A stretch of 64,000 nucleotides of DNA from Pseudomonadota bacterium (lineage in GTDB: Bacteria > Pseudomonadota > Gammaproteobacteria > Burkholderiales > Burkholderiaceae_C), in NCBI GenBank assembly GCA_020161775.1, contig JAIUOW010000022.1, forward strand, positions 28,342-92,341. Reading direction: 5' to 3'. Under the pieces are notes generated by a model. It ran no database searches, had not been told where the DNA came from, and saw nothing but the letters and a program-made list of their open reading frames with translations. The stretch's first letter is position 1, and every line of letters starts with the position of its first letter. Both the position numbers and the translations under genes were made by a program. Below, piece by piece: positions 1-8,112 of the stretch.

Positions 1-1
1 G

Positions 2-2176
2 CTGGTGCAGGTGCAGGACCAGCCCCGCAACGTGGCAACGTCGGTTAATGAATTTGTCCGCGTGCTGATCGAGGCCGTGGTGATCGTGCTGGCGGTGAGC
101 TTCATCGCCTTGGGCTTTCACAAGCGGCATGAGCCTGGCCTGCCGCTGTGGCGGCGCTATTACATCGACGTGCGCCCGGGTCTGGTGGTGGGCATCACCA
201 TTCCGCTGGTGCTCGCGGTGACGTTCCTGGCCATGAACTACTGGGGCATCGGGCTGCACAAGATATCGCTGGGCTCGCTGATCATCGCGCTGGGCCTGCT
301 GGTGGACGACGCCATCATTGCGGTGGAGATGATGGTGCGCAAGATGGAAGAGGGCTACGACAAGGTGCGCGCCGCCACCTTTGCCTATGAAGTGACGGCC
401 ATGCCCATGCTGACGGGCACGCTGATCACCGCGGTGGGTTTCCTGCCGATTGGCCTGGCCCGCTCGACCGTGGGCGAATACACCTTTGCCATCTTTGCCG
501 TGACGGTGATTGCGCTGGTGCTGAGCTGGCTGGTGTCGGTGTATTTCGTGCCGTACCTGGGCACGCTGCTGCTCAAGGCCAAGCCGGTCTCGGCCGAACA
601 CGAGGAGCATTTCGACACGCCGTTCTACCGCCACTTCCGTCGCGCGGTTGGCTGGTGCGTCCAACACCGCTGGATCACCATTGGCGCCACGTTGTTGACC
701 TTTGCGCTGGGCATCGTGGGCATGGGCCGCGTGCAGCAGCAGTTCTTCCCGGATTCCAGCCGCCCCGAAATCATGGTGACCCTGTGGTCGCCCGAAGGCA
801 CGGCCTTCGCCGCGTCGGAAGAGGTGGCGCGCCGGGTTGAGCAGAGGCTGATGGCCGAACCCGGCGTCAACACGGTCAGCACCTGGGTGGGCTCGGGCGC
901 GCCGCGCTTTTACCTGCCGCTGGACCAGGTGTTTCCGCAGACCAACGTGTCGCAGATGATCGTCGTCCCGGCGGACCTGCGCACACGTGAGGCGCTGCGC
1001 GTGAAGTTGCCTGCCTTGCTGGCCCGGGAGTTCCCCGAAGTGCGCGGCCGCGTGACGCTGCTGCCCAACGGACCGCCGGTGCCGTACCCGGTGATGTTCC
1101 GGGTGCTGGGGCCCGACCCAGGCGTACTGCGCGAGCAGGCCGACCAGGTGAAGGCAGTGATGCGCCAGAGCCCCAACACCCGCGGCGTCCACGACAACTG
1201 GAACGAATCAGTAAAGGTGCTGCGCCTGGAGGTGGACCAGGCCAAGGCGCGCGCGCTGGGTGTGACCAGCCAGTCCATTGCGCAGGCGTCGCGCACCATG
1301 CTGGCTGGCACGCCGGTAGGCCAGTTCCGCGAGGGCGACAAGCTCATCGACATCGTGCTGCGCCAGCCGCTGGATGAGCGCAACGCGATCTCCGACCTGG
1401 GCAACGCCTACCTGCCCACGGCGTCTGGCCGCGCGATCCCGTTCACCCAGATTGCCAAACCCGTTTTCAACTGGGAGCCGGGCGTGATGTGGCGTGAAGG
1501 CCGCAGCTATGCGATCACGGTGCAGTCAGACATCGTCGAAGGCCTGCAGGGCGCCACAGTGACCCGCGAGTTGCTGCCGCAGCTGCGCGCGCTGGAGGCC
1601 AAGTGGCCGCCGGGCTACAAGATCCAGGTGGCCGGCGCGGTGGAGGAAAGCTCCAAGGGCTCGTCGTCCATCGTGGTGGGGGTGCCCGTCATGCTGTTCC
1701 TGACCTTCACGCTGCTGATGCTGCAACTGCACAGCTTCAGCCGCGCCATGCTGGTCTTCCTGACCGGGCCGCTGGGGATTGCCGGCGTGGCGGGGGCCCT
1801 GCTGGTGCTCAACCGCCCGTTTGGCTTTGTGGCGCTGCTGGGTGTGATCGCGCTGATGGGCATGATCCAGCGCAACTCCGTGATCCTGATCGACCAGATC
1901 GAGCAGGACCGCGCGCGGGGCGTGCCGGCCTGGGACGCCATCGTCGAATCAGCCGTGCGCCGGCTGCGCCCGATCGTGCTGACCGCGGCGGCGGCGGTGT
2001 TGGCCATGATCCCGCTGTCGCGCAGCGTGTTCTGGGGCCCCATGGCCGTGGCCATCATGGGCGGCCTGATCGTGGCGACCGTCCTCACGCTGCTGGCGCT
2101 ACCCGCGATGTACGCCGCCTGGTTCCGCGTGAAACGTCCCGGTGATCAGCTCCCCGCAGCGGGCGCCGCCGGGTAG
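2..2176 (+). CDS. RND-family efflux pump inner-membrane permease, C-terminal part (5' end outside window)
   Basis: This is the last 724 codons of a resistance-nodulation-division permease, a proton-driven trimeric exporter of the inner membrane. Full members have about 1,030 residues, so roughly the first 300 are missing to the left and the frame is open at base 2. Near fragment residues 95-107 sits the TM4 motif GLLVDDAIIAVE with the paired Asp used for proton relay. A large periplasmic loop follows, and the C-terminal membrane bundle contains the typical RRLRPIVLTA stretch. The long porter region after TM7 suggests an AcrB/MexB-like or HAE1-type drug pump, but substrate cannot be told. The stop overlaps the convergent ATPase gene by 31 bases. 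Family call is secure; subfamily is inferred. Confidence 0.93.
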   Translation: MVQVQDQPRNVATSVNEFVRVLIEAVVIVLAVSFIALGFHKRHEPGLPLWRRYYIDVRPGLVVGITIPLVLAVTFLAMNYWGIGLHKISLGSLIIALGLLVDDAIIAVEMMVRKMEEGYDKVRAATFAYEVTAMPMLTGTLITAVGFLPIGLARSTVGEYTFAIFAVTVIALVLSWLVSVYFVPYLGTLLLKAKPVSAEHEEHFDTPFYRHFRRAVGWCVQHRWITIGATLLTFALGIVGMGRVQQQFFPDSSRPEIMVTLWSPEGTAFAASEEVARRVEQRLMAEPGVNTVSTWVGSGAPRFYLPLDQVFPQTNVSQMIVVPADLRTREALRVKLPALLAREFPEVRGRVTLLPNGPPVPYPVMFRVLGPDPGVLREQADQVKAVMRQSPNTRGVHDNWNESVKVLRLEVDQAKARALGVTSQSIAQASRTMLAGTPVGQFREGDKLIDIVLRQPLDERNAISDLGNAYLPTASGRAIPFTQIAKPVFNWEPGVMWREGRSYAITVQSDIVEGLQGATVTRELLPQLRALEAKWPPGYKIQVAGAVEESSKGSSSIVVGVPVMLFLTFTLLMLQLHSFSRAMLVFLTGPLGIAGVAGALLVLNRPFGFVALLGVIALMGMIQRNSVILIDQIEQDRARGVPAWDAIVESAVRRLRPIVLTAAAAVLAMIPLSRSVFWGPMAVAIMGGLIVATVLTLLALPAMYAAWFRVKRPGDQLPAAGAAG

Positions 2177-4365
2177 CGGGAGGCTGTCGCCATGGCGATT
2201 TCAGCCGACGCGTCGCCTGGCGACGCATAGGCTTGCAGCAGAGGTTGAAGCTGCTGCGCGAGCTCTTTCGCATTGGACGGCCGGTCGGCCAGCCGGGTGC
2301 TGGCCTGCAGCGCCAGGTCGCTCGCGAGCGTCACGTTGTTCAGCCCACCCAAAACGAGTATGGGTACCACGGCGCCTGCCAACGTGCTGCGCATTTGCAT
2401 GAGCAGGCGCGCCCGGTCAGACAGCAGCTTTTCCACATCCACCACCGTCAGGCCGGAATCGGTGTGGTGTCGCATGGCGGCCAGCACGCCCTGTTCGTCG
2501 GACGCTTCGACGATCCGGCTCCAGCCCAGCTCACGCAGCCAACCCGCGAGCGTGGTGCGCCAGGCGTCGTCCTTGGCGATCAGGAGGACTTCGCCTTGCA
2601 GGTCGTCTTGTGGTGTGCGGACCATGCCCAGCGCTCCTGGCGAGGGCAGGTTTGCCACTTCGGCGAGCGAGCGCCAGAAATCCGTTCCCATTACCCGCAA
2701 CACTTCCTGGACGCTGGTCTGGCCCCGTTCGATGCGTTCGAGCGCGCTTTGCGCCAGCAGGCGCATGCCCTGTCCGGCGACGTGCTTGCGCAACTCGCTC
2801 AACGGGGCCCCGTGGTCCAGCAGGTGCGCGACCTCAGGTGTCACGGTCAACACCTGCATCACGCTGCGCCGGCCCCTGTAGCCGGTTCCGTGGCACACCG
2901 CGCAACCGACCGCACGACGGCTGGTGGTGAGTCCGGCATGTTGCATGAGCCACCCCTCCGCTGGCGTCCAGGGCGCCGCCGCAGGCGCCGCGCATGCGTT
3001 GCACAGCGTGCGTATCAGCCGCTGCGACACCACACCGCGAACAGCTTCACCCACCAGATCGCTGTTGACGCCGAGCTCGCGCAGGCGTGGCAATACGCTG
3101 ACCGCGTCGTTGGCATGAACGGAGGCGAAGACCAGGTGGCCGGTGATGGCAGCCTGCATGGCGATGGACGCCGTTTCCGTGTCGCGGATTTCGCCGATGA
3201 GCACGATGTCAGGGTCCTGCCGGACCACCGAACGAAGTGCGTTGGCAAAGTCGAGGCCGCTCTTGGCGTTCACTTCGGTTTGGGCCAGCCTTGGCATCCG
3301 GATTTCGACCGGGTCTTCCACTGTCACGATGCTCACGTCGCTGGTGTTTTTCTCATTCAGCACGGCATACAGGGTGGTTGTCTTGCCGGAACCCGTGGGG
3401 CCCGCCACGATCACCAGCCCCATGCTGGCTTCGACCAGGTTCTGCAACTGCCCGAGTTCGGTTTCGGTGAGATCAAGGTCCGCGAGCGTGAGCGGGCGGT
3501 GCCCGCCCAGCAGCCGGATCACGAGCTTCTCACCGCCGATCACCGGAAGCGTCGAAATGCGCATGTCGAGGGTGCGATCCGGGGCGACTGCCCGCGCGTG
3601 GGCGTCCTGTGGATGCAGCCGGTCGGTCGGGTTCATGCCTGACACCGCCTTCACCCGGCCGATGAGCCGGCGCATGACGGCAGCAGGCAGCCGCCCGGCG
3701 TTGTGCAGCAGGCCGTCCAGGCGCATGCGGACGATGCCGCCGTCACCCAGCGGCTGCACGTGGATGTCGCTGGCGCCCTGTTCGATGGCGTGGCGCAGCA
3801 TCACGTTGCACAGGGTGATGATCGCGCTGTCGCCGGGATGGTCTTCGAGGTGGAATTCGCTCGGTGCTTCCTCGTGGGGCGGCGGCTGCGGATCGGCTTC
3901 AGCGGTACCTGGTGTTGAGCCGCGCATTCCGATGCCGTCGTAGTGGGCACGCAACTGCGCAGGCGGTGCGATCGTGAGCACCACCGCGACGCCGAAGAGG
4001 AAGCTAACGCGCTCGACAAGGCCTTCGGCGGTGGGGTTGGCGACCGCAACAACGACATGCTCGTCACCGCGCCGCAGCGGCACGGCCAGGTAGCGGCGCA
4101 TCCATGGGGAGCGCAGGTGGACCGCCATTTCGGCGGGCACATCGTCTGGCAGCGGTTCGCAGTGCAACCCGAACTGGCGGGCGATCTCCTGGGCGAGCTC
4201 CCATTCGGTCCAGCCGCAGAAGCCCGCCACCAGATCCCAGGCCCGCTCGAGATTCGGAGGCAGCTGCGGTGGCGCGACTGCGTCGGGCCTCGCGTGCTGC
4301 AGGACCTGTTCGAGCCAGGCGGTCGACGTCCCCGGGTCGGATGGAGGTTGCGCTTTGGCTTTCAT
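2146..4365 (-). CDS. GspE/PulE/PilB-type secretion or pilus assembly ATPase with receiver-like C-terminal domain
   Basis: A 739-residue hexameric ATPase of the type II secretion / type IV pilus assembly class. After an MshEN-like N-terminal region (to about residue 150), the core has Walker A GPTGSGKT near residues 320-327, an Asp box, Walker B with DIVLIGEIRDTETA near 383, a His box (FASVHANDA) and a paired CxxC zinc element (CNAC and CAVC). Unusually, the family core ends near 585 and is followed by about 120 residues resembling a response-regulator receiver: VLLIAKDD as strand 1, VVDVE as strand 3 and a final LADRPSNAKEL where the usual Lys is Arg. Classical GspE/PilB proteins end without this. 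Its ATG overlaps the stop of the upstream gene (ATGA), so it is the third gene of a minus-strand operon. No secretin, platform protein or peptidase lies nearby, so the machine it drives is unknown. Confidence 0.9.
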   Translation of the reverse strand: MKAKAQPPSDPGTSTAWLEQVLQHARPDAVAPPQLPPNLERAWDLVAGFCGWTEWELAQEIARQFGLHCEPLPDDVPAEMAVHLRSPWMRRYLAVPLRRGDEHVVVAVANPTAEGLVERVSFLFGVAVVLTIAPPAQLRAHYDGIGMRGSTPGTAEADPQPPPHEEAPSEFHLEDHPGDSAIITLCNVMLRHAIEQGASDIHVQPLGDGGIVRMRLDGLLHNAGRLPAAVMRRLIGRVKAVSGMNPTDRLHPQDAHARAVAPDRTLDMRISTLPVIGGEKLVIRLLGGHRPLTLADLDLTETELGQLQNLVEASMGLVIVAGPTGSGKTTTLYAVLNEKNTSDVSIVTVEDPVEIRMPRLAQTEVNAKSGLDFANALRSVVRQDPDIVLIGEIRDTETASIAMQAAITGHLVFASVHANDAVSVLPRLRELGVNSDLVGEAVRGVVSQRLIRTLCNACAAPAAAPWTPAEGWLMQHAGLTTSRRAVGCAVCHGTGYRGRRSVMQVLTVTPEVAHLLDHGAPLSELRKHVAGQGMRLLAQSALERIERGQTSVQEVLRVMGTDFWRSLAEVANLPSPGALGMVRTPQDDLQGEVLLIAKDDAWRTTLAGWLRELGWSRIVEASDEQGVLAAMRHHTDSGLTVVDVEKLLSDRARLLMQMRSTLAGAVVPILVLGGLNNVTLASDLALQASTRLADRPSNAKELAQQLQPLLQAYASPGDASAEIAMATASRYPAAPAAGS

Positions 4366-4788
4366 GGTTTCTTCACCTTGACAAGCTGCCCATCGCTCAG
4401 GCGCACGGACGCTTCATAACCGTCTTGCGTGCGGCGATAGCCCACCTCGACCTGAATCGGCAGCACGGCGTTGAGGTCCTCCGGGTATTCGCCATGCACG
4501 CGCAGATGCTGTTCTCGCGAACTGTTGATCAGCGCCAGCAGCGCACGGCGGCCGCTGTCCAGCTCCGCAGGCGAGGGCGGGGGGGGCCTGCGTCAGGTGT
4601 TGAACGGAAATCCCCGCCACCGCCGCCAACAGCAGCAGGGCGGCCGTCCACGCGCCGTGCTTCCACCCGGCGTGGTAAGCGGTTGCCCGTGCTGCGTGCT
4701 CCTGCGGCGGTGTTTCTTTCTCCGCGCGAGTCACCAGGGCCGCCCACTGCGGCGGCGGCTTTGGAGGCACGTTTTCCTCGGGCTTCAT
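4362..4788 (-). pseudogene. One-helix membrane protein between pilin-like and GspE-like genes, frameshifted at a G8 tract
   Basis: From the ATG at 4788 the frame encodes a soluble Pro-rich start, a single membrane helix (GAWTAALLLLAAVAGISV, about residues 45-62) and then runs into nonsense. If one base is removed from the run of eight G (plus strand 4579-4586), the frame continues as SPAELDSGRRALLALINSS through EVGYRRTQDGYEASVRLSDG to a stop whose TGA overlaps the ATG of the ATPase gene. The repaired product would be 141 residues with a periplasmic C-terminal domain. The perfect ATGA junctions on both sides argue that the repaired reading is the ancestral one. No family was recognised; position suggests an assembly accessory protein. 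The lesion could be a real indel, a slippage site or a homopolymer sequencing error. Confidence 0.7.
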
Positions 4789-5706
4789 GGCTTGCTTCCG
4801 GGCATGGGCAAACGTATGGTGGCGAGCTTGCCGTCCCAGGGCACGGACGGAGTGCCCGGCGGGTTGTAGTCAATGCCCAGGACTTCCAGCCGGCAAGCCG
4901 TGACCACCTCACCATTTGACGGGCTGGCGCTCAAACGGTCCATCCGCAAGGAGATGACGCCGTTCACGATCTTGCCCTTGACGTTCTTGCTGCGGGTGAT
5001 CGCTTCGCCATTTCGGGTTGTGACCTCCATGACGGTCCTCACACGCATGCTGCCCTTCACGTTTTGCAAGGGCAAGGCGTCGGTGCCGTAAACGTAGAGC
5101 TTTGCCAGGCAGGACCATGTGTTCCGGGGCCCCGCAATGGCCTGCCCGTCCCAGCGCGTCTGCGCCTGTGGTGGGGGCGGGCCGGATGGGGGTGATGTGG
5201 AGCCTGGCTTCGCCGCGTCGACCGGGGCGCTGAGGGGGAAGGCCAGTTGCCCCTCACCCAGCCAGAGCTTGTCGCCCGGACCGAAAGGCAGAGCCTGGCG
5301 CACTCGGCCAGCCGCGAACTGGTGGCGCTGCCCGTCAAGTCGCCTACCAGGCCATACCGCTCCTGGTCGGGCGACGATGCAAAAAAACCAGCTGGGGCCC
5401 GGATCTGCGTGAGCCGCTCACCGCCTGGCTCGCTGAAGGCACTGTCCGGCACCACGCGCAGGCCCGGGGGGGCCTTGCCTGGCACTGCTCCTTGTTGCAG
5501 TGCCTTGACGCCGGTGGCGTCCTCAATCTGTGGACGGCCGTGGAAATCTGGTCGATTTGCGTGAGCAACCGGGCAAGCTCGGCCCGCTCCACGTAGCGCA
5601 GATAGAGGGGCAGGCTGACGGCGCTCAGCACGGCGACAACGCCAAGCCCAAACACGAGTTCGAGCAGGGTGAAGCCGTTTGAGGGGAGCGCGCGATTTGA
5701 ATGCAC
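4785..5706 (-). pseudogene. Type IV pilin / pseudopilin-like protein, interrupted by two frameshifts
   Basis: The GTG start at 5706 gives a short leader and the class III prepilin signal NGFTLLELVFGLGVVAVL, with cleavage expected after Gly, Phe at +1, Glu at +5 and a hydrophobic helix. The N-terminal frame fails near plus-strand 5526-5538. Adding one base there restores IEDATGVKALQQGAVPGK and a plausible body down to SATSSRLAE. A second missing base near 5295-5315 shifts to the frame RQALPFGPGDKLWLGEG, which continues cleanly to the stop at 4785. With both repaired the protein would be 307 residues, long for a major pilin but within range for minor pilins or pseudopilins with an added domain. 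An AGGAGG sequence lies 12 bases upstream of the GTG. First gene of the operon with the membrane protein and ATPase. An alternative reading is two genes, the second starting at GTG 5303. Confidence 0.68.
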
Positions 5707-5792
5707 GGTCGTCGGGAGCCTCCTGATTTTTCCGGAGTATGCGCGCTTGGCGCCTACGCGGGCAAACCGCGGCTGCGGCCCGTCACGGCAGC

Positions 5793-5798
5793 TATAAT
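5793..5798 (+). promoter_or_regulatory. -10 box (TATAAT) upstream of tRNA-Leu(UAG)
   Basis: A perfect TATAAT lies 71 bases ahead of the tRNA gene. No convincing -35 hexamer is visible 16-18 bases upstream. A strong hairpin lies between this box and the tRNA, so what it drives is uncertain. Confidence 0.45.
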
Positions 5799-5816
5799 CG
5801 CGGGCTGACCGGATTC

Positions 5817-5860
5817 AAGCGGGTCGTCGGGTTCGTCCCGGCCACCCGCTTTTCCCTTTT
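5817..5860 (+). terminator. Strong terminator-like hairpin between promoter and tRNA-Leu(UAG)
   Basis: AAGCGGGT and ACCCGCTT form the base of a stem that continues through CGGG-TTCGT-CCCG, about 14 pairs with one C-C mismatch, followed by TTCCCTTTT. It looks like an intrinsic terminator for the plus strand, yet the nearest plus-strand gene upstream ends 3.6 kb away. It may attenuate readthrough into the tRNA/tig unit or end a very short transcript from the TATAAT at 5793. Confidence 0.5.
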
Positions 5861-5869
5861 CCAGTGACC

Positions 5870-5956
5870 GCGCGGGTGGCGAAATTGGTAGACGCACCAG
5901 GTTTAGGTCCTGACGCCAGCAATGGTGTGGGGGTTCGAGTCCCCCCCCGCGCACCA
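5870..5956 (+). tRNA. tRNA-Leu (anticodon UAG)
   Basis: An 87-base class II tRNA with acceptor arms GCGCGGG and CCCGCGC, a D-loop with AAATTGG, anticodon loop TTTAGGT giving UAG, a long variable arm, T-arm GGTTCGAGTCC and an encoded CCA end. It reads CUN leucine codons. It lies 26 bases upstream of tig. Confidence 0.97.
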
Positions 5957-5982
5957 CCGCAATTGACCCAAGAGAGAAGACC

Positions 5983-7296
5983 ATGGCCGTGACCGTTGAA
6001 ACCCTTGAGAAGCTCGAACGCAAGATCACCCTCACGCTGCCCGTCAACGTGATCCAGTCGGAAGTGGACACGCGCCTGAAGCGCCTGGCCCGCACCGTCA
6101 AGATGGACGGCTTTCGCCCCGGCAAGGTGCCCATGAACGTCGTGGCCCAGCGCTATGGCTATTCGGTGCACTACGAGGTGATGAACGACAAGGTGGGCGA
6201 GGCTTTTGCCGCGGCCGCCAATGAAGCCAAGCTGCGTGTGGCCGGCCAGCCCCGCATCACCGAAAAGGAACAGGCCCCCGAGGGCGAGCTGGCGTTTGAC
6301 GCAGTGTTCGAGGTGTACCCCGATGTCAAGATCGGTGACCTGACCACCGCCGAGGTTGAAAAGATCACCACCGAAGTCAGCGACGCGGCCATCGACAAGA
6401 CGCTGGACATCCTGCGCAAGCAGCGCCGCACCTTCGCCCAGCGCCCGCAGGACGCCGCCGCGCAGGACGGCGACCGCGTGACGGTGGACTTTGAAGGCAA
6501 GATCGACGGCGAACCCTTCCAGGGCGGCAAGGCTGAAGCTTTCCAGTTCCTGGTGGGCGAAGGCCAGATGCTCAAGGAATTCGAAGACGCCGTTCGCGGC
6601 ATGAAGTCCGGCGAAAGCAAGACCTTCCCGCTGGCCTTCCCCGCTGATTACCACGGCAAGGACGTGGCCGGCAAGACGGCTGACTTCCTGGTTACGGTGA
6701 CCAAGATCGAAGCGGCTCACCTGCCCGAAGTGAACGAGGCGCTGGCCAAGTCGCTGGGCATTGCAGACGAAACCGTCGAAGGCCTGCGCGCCGACATCAA
6801 GAAAAACCTGGAGCGCGAAGTCAAGTTCCGCCTGCTGGCGCGCAACAAGAACGCCGTGATGGATGCGCTGGTGGCCAAGGCCGAACTGGACCTGCCCAAC
6901 GCCGCCGTCCAGGCCGAGGTGGACCGCATGATCGAAGGCGCCCGTGCCGACCTCAAGCAGCGCGGCATCAAGGACGCCGACAAGGCGCCGATCCCGGCCG
7001 ACGTGTTCCGCCCGCAGGCCGAGCGCCGCGTGCGCCTGGGCCTGGTGGTGGCTGAGCTGGTGCGTACCAACGAACTCCATGCCAAGCCCGAGCAGGTCAA
7101 GGCCCACGTCGAGGAACTGTCCGCCAGCTACGAAAAGCCCGCTGACGTGGTGCGCTGGTACTACAGCGACACACGCCGCCTGGCGGAGGTGGAGGCCATC
7201 GTGATTGAAAACAACGTGACTGAATTCGTGCTGTCCAAGGCCAAGACCGTGGACAAGACGATCTCGTTTGACGAGCTGATGGGCCAGCAGGGCTGA
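5983..7296 (+). CDS. tig: Trigger factor, ribosome-associated chaperone
   Basis: A 437-residue protein with the usual three parts: an N-terminal ribosome-binding domain (VTLPV-like start and the FRPGKVP signature near residues 44-50), a FKBP-type peptidyl-prolyl isomerase domain at about 155-240 (VTVDFEGKIDGEPFQGG) and a helical C-terminal chaperone domain. It binds next to the ribosome exit tunnel and shields nascent chains. Length matches the family (about 430-440). It stands first in the conserved tig-clpP-clpX-lon order, which links nascent-chain folding to proteolysis. Confidence 0.98.
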   Translation: MAVTVETLEKLERKITLTLPVNVIQSEVDTRLKRLARTVKMDGFRPGKVPMNVVAQRYGYSVHYEVMNDKVGEAFAAAANEAKLRVAGQPRITEKEQAPEGELAFDAVFEVYPDVKIGDLTTAEVEKITTEVSDAAIDKTLDILRKQRRTFAQRPQDAAAQDGDRVTVDFEGKIDGEPFQGGKAEAFQFLVGEGQMLKEFEDAVRGMKSGESKTFPLAFPADYHGKDVAGKTADFLVTVTKIEAAHLPEVNEALAKSLGIADETVEGLRADIKKNLEREVKFRLLARNKNAVMDALVAKAELDLPNAAVQAEVDRMIEGARADLKQRGIKDADKAPIPADVFRPQAERRVRLGLVVAELVRTNELHAKPEQVKAHVEELSASYEKPADVVRWYYSDTRRLAEVEAIVIENNVTEFVLSKAKTVDKTISFDELMGQQG

Positions 7297-7314
7297 CCTG
7301 CGCTGGACCATGCC

Positions 7315-7366
7315 GGTGGGGCTTGTGCGGGCTTGCAGTCCGTCGCACAGGCCCCATCTGCCTTTT
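7315..7366 (+). terminator. Probable partial terminator or attenuator between tig and clpP
   Basis: GGTGGGGCTTGTGCG (7315-7329) can pair with CGCACAGGCCCCATC (7344-7358) with one G-U pair, and TTTTT follows at 7362-7366. The stem is good but the T-run begins four bases away from it, so termination may be incomplete. A clpP promoter would have to lie between here and 7398. Confidence 0.4.
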
Positions 7367-7397
7367 TGGATACAGTAAAGGCTGAACGGAGCAAACA

Positions 7398-8006
7398 ATG
7401 AGCGCACTTGAAACCCAGGCCCTCGGCATGATCCCGATGGTCATCGAACAGTCTGGCCGCGGCGAGCGGTCCTATGACATCTATTCGCGGCTGCTCAAGG
7501 AGCGCGTGATCTTCCTGGTGGGCGAGGTCAATGACCAGACCGCCAACCTGGTGGTGGCCCAACTGCTGTTCCTGGAAAGCGAAAACCCCGACAAGGACAT
7601 CTCGTTCTACATCAACTCCCCGGGCGGCAGCGTGACCGCGGGCATGGCGATTTACGACACCATGAACTTCATCAAGCCGGATGTGTCCACGCTGTGCTGC
7701 GGCTTCGCGGCAAGCATGGGCGCCTTCCTGCTGGCGGCCGGCGCCAAGGGCAAGCGTTTTTCGCTGCCCAACTCCAAGATCATGATCCATCAGGTGCTCG
7801 GTGGTGCCCGTGGCCAGGCCACGGACATCGAAATCCACGCCCGCGACATCCTGCGCACCAAGGACCAGATGAACCGCATCCTCGCCGAGCGCACGGGCCA
7901 GCCGCTGGAGAAAATCAAGGCTGACACGGAGCGCGACTACTTCCTGACGGCCGAGGAATCCCGTGATTACGGCCTCATCGACCAGGTGATCGCCAAGCGG
8001 CCCTGA
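7398..8006 (+). CDS. clpP: ATP-dependent Clp protease proteolytic subunit
   Basis: A 202-residue serine protease that forms the tetradecameric chamber of ClpXP/ClpAP. The catalytic triad is visible as Ser106 in FAASMGAF, His131 in MIHQ and Asp180 in the TERDYF stretch, each offset by five from the E. coli precursor numbering. The SPGGSVTAG motif near residues 74-82 forms the oxyanion region. The N-terminal [18 protein letters not shown] is typical of the axial loop and start of the mature enzyme. It lies upstream of clpX, separated from it by a strong terminator. Confidence 0.98.
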   Translation: MSALETQALGMIPMVIEQSGRGERSYDIYSRLLKERVIFLVGEVNDQTANLVVAQLLFLESENPDKDISFYINSPGGSVTAGMAIYDTMNFIKPDVSTLCCGFAASMGAFLLAAGAKGKRFSLPNSKIMIHQVLGGARGQATDIEIHARDILRTKDQMNRILAERTGQPLEKIKADTERDYFLTAEESRDYGLIDQVIAKRP

Positions 8007-8034
8007 TCCTGAACAGCCCCGGCTGCATTGCAGC

Positions 8035-8070
8035 AACGGCGCTTTCTGTAACAGAAAGCGCCGTTTTTAT
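8035..8070 (+). terminator. Intrinsic terminator between clpP and clpX
   Basis: AACGGCGCTTTCTG (8035-8048), a TAA loop and CAGAAAGCGCCGTT (8052-8065) make a perfect 14-bp stem followed by a T-rich tract. clpX therefore needs readthrough or its own promoter in the short gap before 8113. Confidence 0.8.
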
Positions 8071-8112
8071 TTGGTTATCATCCAGAAACCCCCGTAACAA
8101 GGCACTGCACAC

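Noticed and set aside
5815-7407. Long minus-strand open frames opposite tig and clpP
   Set aside because: They mirror the codon structure of tig and clpP in high-GC DNA, have His/Gly/Leu-rich nonsense translations and run through the tRNA-Leu gene.
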